A stretch of DNA of 64,000 bases from contig DGQA01000044.1 of NCBI GenBank assembly GCA_002390705.1, positions 4,146 to 68,145 on the forward strand, given 5' to 3'. Both the position numbers and the translations under genes were made by a program. This document shows positions 50,788-58,917 of the stretch, piece after piece (positions within the stretch are counted from its first letter, which is position 1; each line of letters starts with the position of its first letter). Below the pieces are notes generated by a model that was not told the DNA's origin, ran no database searches, and saw only the letters and a program-made list of their open reading frames with translations. This stretch comes from Actinobacteria bacterium UBA4426 (GTDB lineage Bacteria > Actinomycetota > Actinomycetes > S36-B12).

Positions 50788-52344
50788 TCAATCAATTTCC
50801 ATATATTTCCGCTGATATGCTCTCCAAGTTGTCGCCCACTTTTCAGGGTCGCTTAGATTGGCTCCGCTCAACTGATGCACCGGTTGATTGTGTGGCGCGC
50901 TTTTTACAAGTTCCGGATTCTCTCGCGCTTCGGTACATACAATTTCTAGAACGTCAATCCAATAATCAAGATCCTCTATTGACCAAAGTTCACCTGCCTC
51001 AGGGGTAAAGGGCTCGGGGATAAACCATGGTTCGTGGCTCAGCCAATATCCATCAATGCCATAGTCCGGCATGCGGTTCTGAATATCGATTGTTGTCACT
51101 CCCGTCTCCTGTGTCAACTCCCCCAGGCTGTATCGCGTCATTTCCAGCCGACGCTGAGTAAGTTCGGGCAGCCCCTTAGTGATTCCCGGAATCGACAAAA
51201 TCCTTTTCTCCATGTAGTTATTGGCAAGTACTGAAATATTGGCAGCGTCTCTTAGCCCCTCAATCCCCATTGCTCGAGTCCATGAATAGGCACGAATTAC
51301 GGTAGGGACATTTCCCCAGAATTCTCGAACTCTCCCGATGCTTAGATCCCCTGCGTCCCGGAGCTCGTAGGAGCCGCCTTCATTTCGCTCCACTAAAGGT
51401 CCAGGCAAAAATGGGATTAGCTCTGACGTGCAGCCGTACGCACCCACCGCAGGACCACCCCCACCCTTCGGTCCACCAAATGTTTTGTGCAACATAAACA
51501 TGCACGCATCAAAACCCAGATCAGCGGCACGAATCCGGGTCATAACCCCATTAAAATTTGCGTGATCATAGAAGCAGAGACCGCCTGCTTGATGTACCAC
51601 CTCAACCCACTCGCGGATATTTGGATTGTAGATTCCAATATCGTCGGGGTTGTTAACCATTAATGCGGCCGTGCGCGATGACACAACGGATTTAAGCGCT
51701 TCCAGAGAAGGATAGCCGTTCTCTTCTAGCGGAAGTGTGATTACCTTAAATCCGGCAGCCGACGCAGTCGCTGGATTGCATGGGTGCGCCTGTGATGTGG
51801 TGATGATTTCATTTCTCTGCGCCAACTCGCCGCGAGATGCGTGAAAAGCCCGTGTAATGCACGCCTGAATGTAGGCGGCATCTGCCCCTCCACCGGCCTG
51901 AAAAACAAACTTGTCTAGACCAGATAGTTCGCGTAGCAGGTGGTCAAACCGACTGACTACTTCAAGGGAGCCCTGCAGCGTCTTTTCGTCCTGGTGAGGG
52001 TTAATCTCTGCTACATATGGTTGGTAGACAATTTTTTCATTAACACGTGGATTATATTTCATCGTGCAGGTGCCGAATAGGCTGATTTGCATCATCCCAA
52101 GTGTCTCTTGGGATAGGTGCAAATAGTGTCTTTGAACTTCAAATTCTGACAATTGCGGTAAACCTAAGGCCGAGGTTCTACGCATTGAAAGGGGGATTAG
52201 ATCCTCTGGACTACCCACGACTTCAGAGATAGCGGGCTCCGTAATGGGCAGAGCCACTCCCTGGCGCCCCTCAGCGCCGAGTTGCATAACCAATGGTTCA
52301 TCCCAGACCGGTGCGTGATATTTGCGGATTCTTGACTTTATCAT
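50788..52344 (-). CDS. Divergent glycine dehydrogenase (decarboxylating) subunit 2-like PLP protein
   Basis: A 518 aa relative of GcvPB. The PLP lysine is Lys287 (MLHKTFGG). Many active-site segments depart from the usual GcvPB: AHPCN at 186-190 (usually AHGTN), NNPDD at 231-235 (usually TNPNT), YDHANFNG at 259-266 (usually YDGANLNA), GPKGGGG at 291-297 (usually TPHGGGG). The fold is kept but the substrate pocket is rewritten. It overlaps the GcvPA-like gene by 4 bases. No gcvH or gcvT is in the window. A different amino acid or a lipoyl-independent reaction is possible. Confidence 0.8.
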   Translation of the reverse strand: MIKSRIRKYHAPVWDEPLVMQLGAEGRQGVALPITEPAISEVVGSPEDLIPLSMRRTSALGLPQLSEFEVQRHYLHLSQETLGMMQISLFGTCTMKYNPRVNEKIVYQPYVAEINPHQDEKTLQGSLEVVSRFDHLLRELSGLDKFVFQAGGGADAAYIQACITRAFHASRGELAQRNEIITTSQAHPCNPATASAAGFKVITLPLEENGYPSLEALKSVVSSRTAALMVNNPDDIGIYNPNIREWVEVVHQAGGLCFYDHANFNGVMTRIRAADLGFDACMFMLHKTFGGPKGGGGPAVGAYGCTSELIPFLPGPLVERNEGGSYELRDAGDLSIGRVREFWGNVPTVIRAYSWTRAMGIEGLRDAANISVLANNYMEKRILSIPGITKGLPELTQRRLEMTRYSLGELTQETGVTTIDIQNRMPDYGIDGYWLSHEPWFIPEPFTPEAGELWSIEDLDYWIDVLEIVCTEARENPELVKSAPHNQPVHQLSGANLSDPEKWATTWRAYQRKYMEID

Positions 52345-53759
52345 TTCGTCACTTCCTCGAGCGCTGCAACTAAGGTATCCAAGTCTTCCTGCGTGTGAAT
52401 TTCGGTCACGGAATATAGCGCGGACTGGCCAAGCTCAGGAAAATCTTCGCTGAGATCTTTTCCGCCAAATATTTTATGCGTCATTAGTGCCGTGTTGACC
52501 TCTGCAACTGTCTTGTGGGTCGCATCGAAATTCACAACAAACTCCTTAAAGAAATCAGTTCGCCAAGGGACGGATAACTTGGGTATTTCAGCTATTTTGA
52601 GCGCTGCGTAGTGAGACCTCTCAAGTATCGAGTGCCCAATTGACTTGAAGCCCGAAGGTCCCATAAGTGACATGTAGGTTGCGTTTGCGACCGCCCATAA
52701 ATAAACGGAGTTTCCTGTCCAGTCATTTCCATCTTCACGAGATCCATAAGAGGATTGTTCAAATAGCGTGAGAGCAAACGCCATTTCGCCCTGTTCAATC
52801 GTGTCAGTCAAAGACACCTGCAAAGTGGGGTATTCCCGCGCGTAACGTTCCTCATCGCGGGTGGCAATAAACCCGCCAACTCCACCCCCACAATTCATGT
52901 GCACCCCAAGTGGTTGAGTGGTTCCCACAACAATGTCGGCGCCGTACTCGGCTGGTGAAGCAAGAACACCCAGCGAGATAGGATCCACACCGACAATGGC
53001 CTCCACGCCAAATTTATGGGCGAGGTCGCAGATAGCCCTAGCTTCCTTTTCAATAACGCCCAAATAATTTGGATTATCGAAATAGACGGCTGTGACTTCG
53101 TGGTCAATCTTGCTTTCCAAATCTCGCAAATCCAGACGGCCAGATTGTGGATCAACTTCAACCTGGACAATCTCAATAAATCCGTCCAGTTCCGCGTATC
53201 CACAATATGTTTTGAGCACAGCCAGCCGCTCAGGATCCATAGATCGCGGTATTAACACTTTATGGCGCTTGTTCATTCGCGAAGCCATGCGAATTGCGTG
53301 ACCGCCAGCTGTTCCAAAACTGTACAGAGGTAATCCGACAAATTCCATGCCAACTAGTTCACCAATTTGACTAGCGAATTCAAACCACACCTGGTTTCGA
53401 CCGTGATCGGAGGAAGGGGTGCCCCACACTGATGTGAGGAACTCCGTCCGTGTCACCATCTCATCACAAATCGCGGGCACATAATGTTGCCAACACCCGG
53501 CACCTAAAAAATTTAGATAGTCCTCACACGATATATTCTGTTTGAGAATACCGCTCACGTGACGATAAAGACTCGCCTCAGATTTCAGCGGCTCGGGGAA
53601 ATTCCATTCACCTGTGTAAAGATGCTCTGCTGGAATCTGCTCAAAGAGCTCATCGATATCACCCACTTCTGCCACACGCAACATCTCTTTATAACTCTCT
53701 GGTGCAGAGTTTGCCATGAACGGATGAGCCGTTGGAACTTTCGAACCAATTTTTGTCAT
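52341..53759 (-). CDS. Divergent glycine dehydrogenase (decarboxylating) subunit 1-like protein
   Basis: A 472 aa relative of GcvPA. The frame FLGAGCWQHYVPAICDE matches the family's FLGAG...HYIPA, but conserved motifs are changed: WGTPSSDHGRNQ at 112-123 (usually PYQPEISQGTLQ), YSFGTA at 146-151 (usually YDGATA), and FEQSSYGSREDGNDWTGN at 333-350 where REQHIRREKATSNICTN is usual. It overlaps the GcvPB-like gene (ATGA), so the two are made together as expected for a heterotetramer. ATG 53759 is the start. Reaction unknown. Confidence 0.8.
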   Translation of the reverse strand: MTKIGSKVPTAHPFMANSAPESYKEMLRVAEVGDIDELFEQIPAEHLYTGEWNFPEPLKSEASLYRHVSGILKQNISCEDYLNFLGAGCWQHYVPAICDEMVTRTEFLTSVWGTPSSDHGRNQVWFEFASQIGELVGMEFVGLPLYSFGTAGGHAIRMASRMNKRHKVLIPRSMDPERLAVLKTYCGYAELDGFIEIVQVEVDPQSGRLDLRDLESKIDHEVTAVYFDNPNYLGVIEKEARAICDLAHKFGVEAIVGVDPISLGVLASPAEYGADIVVGTTQPLGVHMNCGGGVGGFIATRDEERYAREYPTLQVSLTDTIEQGEMAFALTLFEQSSYGSREDGNDWTGNSVYLWAVANATYMSLMGPSGFKSIGHSILERSHYAALKIAEIPKLSVPWRTDFFKEFVVNFDATHKTVAEVNTALMTHKIFGGKDLSEDFPELGQSALYSVTEIHTQEDLDTLVAALEEVTK

Positions 53760-53792
53760 GTTGTCACTTTCTCCTAGTGTTCCACAACTACC

Positions 53793-54971
53793 TTAGATCA
53801 TTACTGGATGTGCGCCTGTTGCTGAGATGAGACTGCACAACGTCGTTCGTCCTGGGGATGTGTGCACTTCGCGGTAACCTGTTAAAAATGAGCCCTCAAT
53901 ATTTTCGTCAAGGTCAACCAAGAGTCGATTTGGGACAATTCCTGACAGTTTTTTGCTTCCAGCCAATATATAGATGTTTTCTTCCCCAATCCTTTCCAAA
54001 ACCGGGAGACTAAGTTGTTGATTCCCCCTGCCCAGAAGAAAACCTTGTCCACCGATCACACCTAGAAAGAGAAATGACTTTGGATAGCTTTCTAACAAAG
54101 CAAGTATTTCAAGTTCGCTCAAATCTTCACCAACGATTGCACCATTGTAAATTGCATCTACTCCAATAAGTGAACCCGAAATTCCTGCTGCTTGGAGGAT
54201 CAAACTGGTGGTTCGACCGGGGCCAAAGAGGTACAGGACATCTGGATCAAAACTTTCCGACAATGCAACCGCTAACTCAAGGACTCCCAATTCCTGATGT
54301 GGATTTGACAGCTTGGGGCTCTGGAGCAACGATCGTGAATTTAGTGTTAGCGCCAGACCAAAAAACTCAGACCCAATTCCTGCTTGGTCCGCTTCTGGAT
54401 GCTCACAAGTAGTGACGGCATCCAATATCTCCACATGTATCTCCGCTGCCCCACGTGCACTCACATGATCGATCAGAATCTGTGCCGCGTTTTCGGGATA
54501 GGAAGCGAACACACCACTACGCATTTTTACTCCCGCAGGTATCCCAATTAACGGTACCTTTGGACCCGACACAGCGTATATGTCTCGCGCAGTTCCATCT
54601 CCCCCTGCAAAGAGAATTATTTCCACATCAAGATCAAGCATGGATTGAACCACCCCGCGAGTATCTTCGGCGGAGGTTCGCCCACCCGCTTTTCCGTCAC
54701 TCACTGGGCCCGATTGCGTGTATTCGATGCCAAGTTGATCAAGTAAATCACCGCCCATTTCACCATGGGGAGAGACGAAGCTAAAACTTTCCCTGAAGGC
54801 GACAAGTGGTTTAAACGCGCGCAATGCTCGTTCCCTGGCTACCGGACTTGCCCCTCTAGCCAGCGCCCTAGTGAAATTGTCATGATCAGTTCCGTGTAAG
54901 CCAACTTTGCCACCCATGCCAGCGATCGGGTTGAAAAGGAAGCCCACGGAAACAGATCTGGGTTTTGACAT
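53793..54971 (-). CDS. AcoX-like ATP-NAD kinase family protein
   Basis: A 392 aa protein of the COG3199 / AcoX group. It has the N-terminal FLFNPIAGMGGKVGLHGTD, the kinase GGDGTARD motif, and the NAD-kinase-like GIPAGVKMRSGVFA, where the usual second motif begins. AcoX occurs in acetoin dehydrogenase clusters and its substrate is not established. It lies 3 bases after the aminotransferase and 33 bases before the GcvPA-like gene, so it belongs to the same operon. It may make NADP or phosphorylate another small molecule. Confidence 0.78.
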   Translation of the reverse strand: MSKPRSVSVGFLFNPIAGMGGKVGLHGTDHDNFTRALARGASPVARERALRAFKPLVAFRESFSFVSPHGEMGGDLLDQLGIEYTQSGPVSDGKAGGRTSAEDTRGVVQSMLDLDVEIILFAGGDGTARDIYAVSGPKVPLIGIPAGVKMRSGVFASYPENAAQILIDHVSARGAAEIHVEILDAVTTCEHPEADQAGIGSEFFGLALTLNSRSLLQSPKLSNPHQELGVLELAVALSESFDPDVLYLFGPGRTTSLILQAAGISGSLIGVDAIYNGAIVGEDLSELEILALLESYPKSFLFLGVIGGQGFLLGRGNQQLSLPVLERIGEENIYILAGSKKLSGIVPNRLLVDLDENIEGSFLTGYREVHTSPGRTTLCSLISATGAHPVMI

Positions 54972-54974
54972 TGG

Positions 54975-56360
54975 CTACATCCGACCTAGTTCAGCGGCCA
55001 CCTCATCAGCCGCTCTGCGAGTTGTTGTCACCATCGTCTCAATTTCTTCTTCCGTGACAATAAATGGTGGCGAAAACGCGATAGTGTCCGCAGCAGGCAG
55101 TGCTCGAGTGATCACACCCAACTCCATGGAGCGCCTTGTGATTCGAGCTCCAACTTTTTCACCGGCATCAAAGGCCACAGCAGGTGACCTTGATGCCACA
55201 AATTCAACCGCGCCGATTAATCCTGTCCCGCGCACCTCACCCACTAACGGGTGCTCTGAGAACTCTTCTCGCAAACGCTTCTGGAGATACTCTCCGCGAG
55301 TTCCCGCCTGATTCACCAAACCGTCCCGCTCAATAATATCCAAATTGGTCAGTGCGGCTCTAGCAGCCAACGGATGAGAGGAGTACGTATACCCATGACC
55401 GAAAGCGCCGTATTTTTCACTGCCTTCCATAACAACATTCCAAATCTTCTGTGAGATTATGGAGGCAGACAGCGGGACATAGGCCGAGGTGATCCCTTTC
55501 GCCACAGTAATTATGTCTGGCTTCATTGAAAAGACGCCCGTGCCAAAAGTTTCCCCTAATCGACCAAAGCCAGTTACCACTTCATCTGCAATCAGCAAAA
55601 CGTCATATTTCTTCAAGACTTTTTGAATGGCAGGAAAGTACTCATCCGGAGGAACCAAGACGCCACCAGCCGCCTGTATGGGCTCCGCAAAAAAAGCTGC
55701 AACGGTATCTGGTCCCTCATCAAGAATAAGTTTCTCTAAATCGTCAGCCAGAGCCTCTGAGAAATCTGCATCAGTCATGCCCTCTTCCTTTTCCCACAAA
55801 CGATGTGGGGGACGGGTATGTCTCACCATGGCGAGTGGCAGATCAAAACCTTCGTGTAGATTCTTCAAACCAGTTAAGCCTGCTGAGAGAACCGTTACTC
55901 CGTGGTATCCCCGCGTGCGGGCAATAAGTTTCTTCTTCTCGGGGCGACCACGTGCGTTATTATAAAACCACACGATCTTCGCGTTTGTGTCATTTGCATC
56001 GGAGCCACTGCTTCCATAAAAGACTTTCGCCATAGGGACTGGGGACATAGAAATTAAGCGGGCCGCGAGTTCAGCTGCAGGTGCGGTAGCCATTGCAGTG
56101 AATGCCTGATAGTAACTCAAAGTTTTTACTTGATCCGCCATCGCATCTGCCATCTCTTCATTTCCGTAGCCGATGTTTACGCACCATAGACCTGCCATCG
56201 CGTCTAAGTATGACTTTCCATCGAGGTCAAATAAAGTTGAATCTTTTCCTCTTGCGATAAACATAGACCCGTTTTGTTCGTGGGCCTTTAAAGCAGTAAA
56301 TGGATGAAAGAAAAACTTTTTATCCTTTTCACTCAAAGTGTACTGATTTTGGGTGCTCAT
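54975..56360 (-). CDS. Class III omega-aminotransferase
   Basis: A 461 aa PLP enzyme close to SpuC / beta-alanine--pyruvate aminotransferases. It starts with the HPFTALKAHEQNG region; DAMAGLWCVNIGYGNEEM, YGSSGSDAND and YHGVTVLS follow. The PLP aspartate is in LIADEVVTGFGR and the lysine in VAKGITSAY. It should move an amino group from a terminal amine to pyruvate, leaving a semialdehyde. The GabD-like dehydrogenase divergent from it could oxidise that product. It leads the five-gene operon with the GcvP-like pair. Confidence 0.87.
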   Translation of the reverse strand: MSTQNQYTLSEKDKKFFFHPFTALKAHEQNGSMFIARGKDSTLFDLDGKSYLDAMAGLWCVNIGYGNEEMADAMADQVKTLSYYQAFTAMATAPAAELAARLISMSPVPMAKVFYGSSGSDANDTNAKIVWFYNNARGRPEKKKLIARTRGYHGVTVLSAGLTGLKNLHEGFDLPLAMVRHTRPPHRLWEKEEGMTDADFSEALADDLEKLILDEGPDTVAAFFAEPIQAAGGVLVPPDEYFPAIQKVLKKYDVLLIADEVVTGFGRLGETFGTGVFSMKPDIITVAKGITSAYVPLSASIISQKIWNVVMEGSEKYGAFGHGYTYSSHPLAARAALTNLDIIERDGLVNQAGTRGEYLQKRLREEFSEHPLVGEVRGTGLIGAVEFVASRSPAVAFDAGEKVGARITRRSMELGVITRALPAADTIAFSPPFIVTEEEIETMVTTTRRAADEVAAELGRM

Positions 56361-56400
56361 TTAATCCTCGCCTTGAATGTTCGTCATGCGAATTCCCACG

Positions 56401-56410
56401 GATTTAAATC
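56401..56410. promoter_or_regulatory. Palindrome in the aminotransferase-gabD divergent promoter
   Basis: GATTTAAATC is a perfect 10-base palindrome in the 115-base gap between the two divergent catabolic operons. A related GGATTTAATC lies at 60734-60743, upstream of another pair of divergent genes. The IclR-family gene at 57969 is the obvious candidate binder; nothing proves it. Confidence 0.3.
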
Positions 56411-56475
56411 TACCGGTTAATCTTAATTTGCGTGTAGGATACGACCATATTTTTTATCCGAAAAAGGAATTCTAA

Positions 56476-57954
56476 ATGCCAGTTACTGAAAAAATTGAAC
56501 TACAAGACCCAACCCTATTGAGAGACAGTCTTTTTATTGCAGGAGAATGGACTCCCTCCTCGGACGACAGTAGGACGGTCGTTACCAACCCAGCCACCGG
56601 TCAAGTTATAGCCGAAGTGTCAATGGCGACCGCAGAAGATGTACAGCGGGCGATCAATTTTGCTGACTCAGCTTTCAAATCTTGGGCGCAAATGACAGCC
56701 ATTGCTCGAGCGAAAATTATGCGAAACTGGTTTCAATTGACCCTAGACAATGTGGAAGATCTTGCTCGAATCTTAACCAGCGAACAAGGAAAGCCACTCG
56801 CTGAGGCTCGTGCAGAAATAATATATGGAGCTGGGTTTATTGAATGGTACGCTGAAGAAGGAAAACGACTTTATGGAGAAACGATTCCCACCAATGTAGT
56901 GGGACGGCGGCTATTGACTATTCGTCAGCCGATTGGGGTGACAGCCGCTATCACTCCATGGAATTTTCCCATGGCCATGATTGCTCGCAAAGCCGGACCA
57001 GCTTTGGCCGCTGGATGCCCCATGATTATCAAGCCGGCTACGGATACTCCTCTGTCCGCTCTGGCGATGGCTGTTCTTGCTGAAAGGGCAGGTGTTCCCA
57101 AAGGAATTCTGAGCGTAATTGTAGGGAACCCGAAAATTATTGGAGGAAAAATAACTTCCAGCTCGGTGATTAGAGCACTCAGCTTTACGGGCTCCACTGA
57201 AGTGGGCAAGAAATTGATGGCCGACTGCGCTGGCACTGTGAAGAAAGTCGCAATGGAACTCGGAGGAAACGCACCACTCATTGTTTTTGATGACGCGGAT
57301 ATAGAACTCGCGGTGAATGGTGTCATTGCTTCAAAGTTTAGAAATTCAGGGCAAACTTGTGTCTGTGCAAACAGGATTCTCGTGCAGTCTAGTATCCATA
57401 ATGAATTCATCGAAGCGCTAATTAATGCGGTGGCCCAACTCAAAGTGGGAAATGGATTGAACGATGACACTAGTCAAGGCCCCTTAATTAATGAGATGGC
57501 CATCGATAAAGTTCATGCTCATGTCGAAGATGCTCTGTCAGGGGGTGGAAAATTGATTTTGGGAGGTAAACGCGCAAGCATTGGTGGAACCTTTTACGAA
57601 CCCACGATCATTACGAATGTAAATGAAGACATGCTCGTTTCACGCGAAGAGACTTTTGGCCCACTAGCCGGGGTCATAAAATTCGAGACCGAAGAGGAAG
57701 CTATTAGAATTGCGAATGCCACTCCCTTTGGTCTTGCAGCGTACTTTTTTACTTCAGATTTGGGGCGCACCTGGAGGGTAGGAGAAGCACTCGAAGCGGG
57801 TGTCATCGGAATTAATACCGGATTAATCTCGTACGAAGGCGCGCCCTTCGGCGGGATAAAGGAATCTGGAGTTGGGCGCGAAGGCTCACTTCACGGAATT
57901 GACGAGTTTCTTGAAATCAAATACTTATGCATAGACGGTCTGACTGAAAAATAG
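56476..57954 (+). CDS. gabD: Succinate-semialdehyde dehydrogenase-like aldehyde dehydrogenase
   Basis: A 492 aa NAD(P)-dependent aldehyde dehydrogenase. It has ITPWNFPMAMIARK, the catalytic Glu in MELGGNAP, the catalytic Cys in NSGQTCVCANR, and the EETFGPLAG and GGIKESGVGREGS ends that mark the GabD group. GabD itself oxidises succinate semialdehyde to succinate; related enzymes act on 2-oxoglutarate or glutarate semialdehyde. The ATG at 56476 follows AAAAAGGAATT. The neighbouring omega-aminotransferase makes a semialdehyde substrate plausible. Confidence 0.85.
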   Translation: MPVTEKIELQDPTLLRDSLFIAGEWTPSSDDSRTVVTNPATGQVIAEVSMATAEDVQRAINFADSAFKSWAQMTAIARAKIMRNWFQLTLDNVEDLARILTSEQGKPLAEARAEIIYGAGFIEWYAEEGKRLYGETIPTNVVGRRLLTIRQPIGVTAAITPWNFPMAMIARKAGPALAAGCPMIIKPATDTPLSALAMAVLAERAGVPKGILSVIVGNPKIIGGKITSSSVIRALSFTGSTEVGKKLMADCAGTVKKVAMELGGNAPLIVFDDADIELAVNGVIASKFRNSGQTCVCANRILVQSSIHNEFIEALINAVAQLKVGNGLNDDTSQGPLINEMAIDKVHAHVEDALSGGGKLILGGKRASIGGTFYEPTIITNVNEDMLVSREETFGPLAGVIKFETEEEAIRIANATPFGLAAYFFTSDLGRTWRVGEALEAGVIGINTGLISYEGAPFGGIKESGVGREGSLHGIDEFLEIKYLCIDGLTEK

Positions 57955-57968
57955 TCACGCTTGCTGTG

Positions 57969-58745
57969 CTACCTCAACAAATCTCGCTCAATTTGTCTCG
58001 CACACGACTGCAACTTGGGCAGAAACTCTTCGATCAGCCTTTCGATCGAAACACGAGAAGCATGTGCACTAACGTTCACTGCGGCTATGACTTTTGCTCC
58101 ATTACCGATTATTGGAACTGCCACAGACTGAACTCCTTCTTCTAACTCTTGCTCGTTCACTGCCCAGCCCTGCTTCCGAACTTGAATGATGATTTGTCTC
58201 AGTTCATTAGCGTCAATTACCGTTCGTGACGTCAGTTTTTCCCGGTGCGTATTCTCCAAATACACATCCAACTCCTGCTCAGGGAGAGATGAGAGAAGAA
58301 TTCTTCCCATAGAGGTTGCGTACGCCGGCAATTGGTGTCCCGGAGAAAGGTTGACTCTCATTATTCTGTTACTCGCTGCTCGACAAATATAAATTATATT
58401 TTCATCTTCCAGAACCGATGCGGAGCACGACTCTCGCACGTCAGTGGCGAGAGTCTCCAAGTGATCTTGGGCAATCGATACCAAATCAAATGACGACAAA
58501 TAGGCGTAACCCAACTCCAATACCTTCGGCCGAAGGAAGAAATATCTCCCCGAGCTGCCGACATAATTTAGAGATTCTAGAGTCAGTAAGAAACGCCGCG
58601 CCGTCGCCCGCGTGAACCCAGTTAACTCGGCAACCTCAGAAAGCGTCAGACGAGGATTTCTCTCGTTGAAAGCTGTTATGATGGCCAGTCCACGATCCAG
58701 AGATTGGACAAAGTCTTTCGACTTCTCGTGCATTTCGGGCTTCAT
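57969..58745 (-). CDS. IclR-family transcriptional regulator
   Basis: A 258 aa regulator. The N-terminal winged helix-turn-helix (SLDRGLAIITAFNERNPRLT, LSEVAELTGFTRATARRFLLTL) is followed by an IclR ligand-binding domain with AYATSMGRILLSSLPE and GWAVNEQELEEGVQSVAVPI. The type is closest to PcaR/PobR/BphR regulators of aromatic or amine catabolism. ATG 58745 has AAAGG 6 bases upstream; the frame is open to 58805 without conservation. It converges with gabD and likely controls some of the surrounding catabolic operons. Confidence 0.87.
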   Translation of the reverse strand: MKPEMHEKSKDFVQSLDRGLAIITAFNERNPRLTLSEVAELTGFTRATARRFLLTLESLNYVGSSGRYFFLRPKVLELGYAYLSSFDLVSIAQDHLETLATDVRESCSASVLEDENIIYICRAASNRIMRVNLSPGHQLPAYATSMGRILLSSLPEQELDVYLENTHREKLTSRTVIDANELRQIIIQVRKQGWAVNEQELEEGVQSVAVPIIGNGAKVIAAVNVSAHASRVSIERLIEEFLPKLQSCARQIERDLLR

Positions 58746-58917
58746 GACAACCTTTCTTCTTCCGCCCGACAGTCTAGTGGATGACACAATTCGAGTGATT
58801 ACCAATCCTCCTCCATTTTCACGACACGAATGTGTGGATCAGTGCGCACCTCGCACACCATAGAATAAGCCGCTTAATCGCTAGAGATCCTTTTATCGAC
58901 CAGGAAGTGCCGATGAC

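Noticed and set aside
53760..53792. Glycine riboswitch before the GcvP-like genes
   Set aside because: Only 33 bases separate the genes, and no glycine aptamer consensus occurs there or before the operon start.
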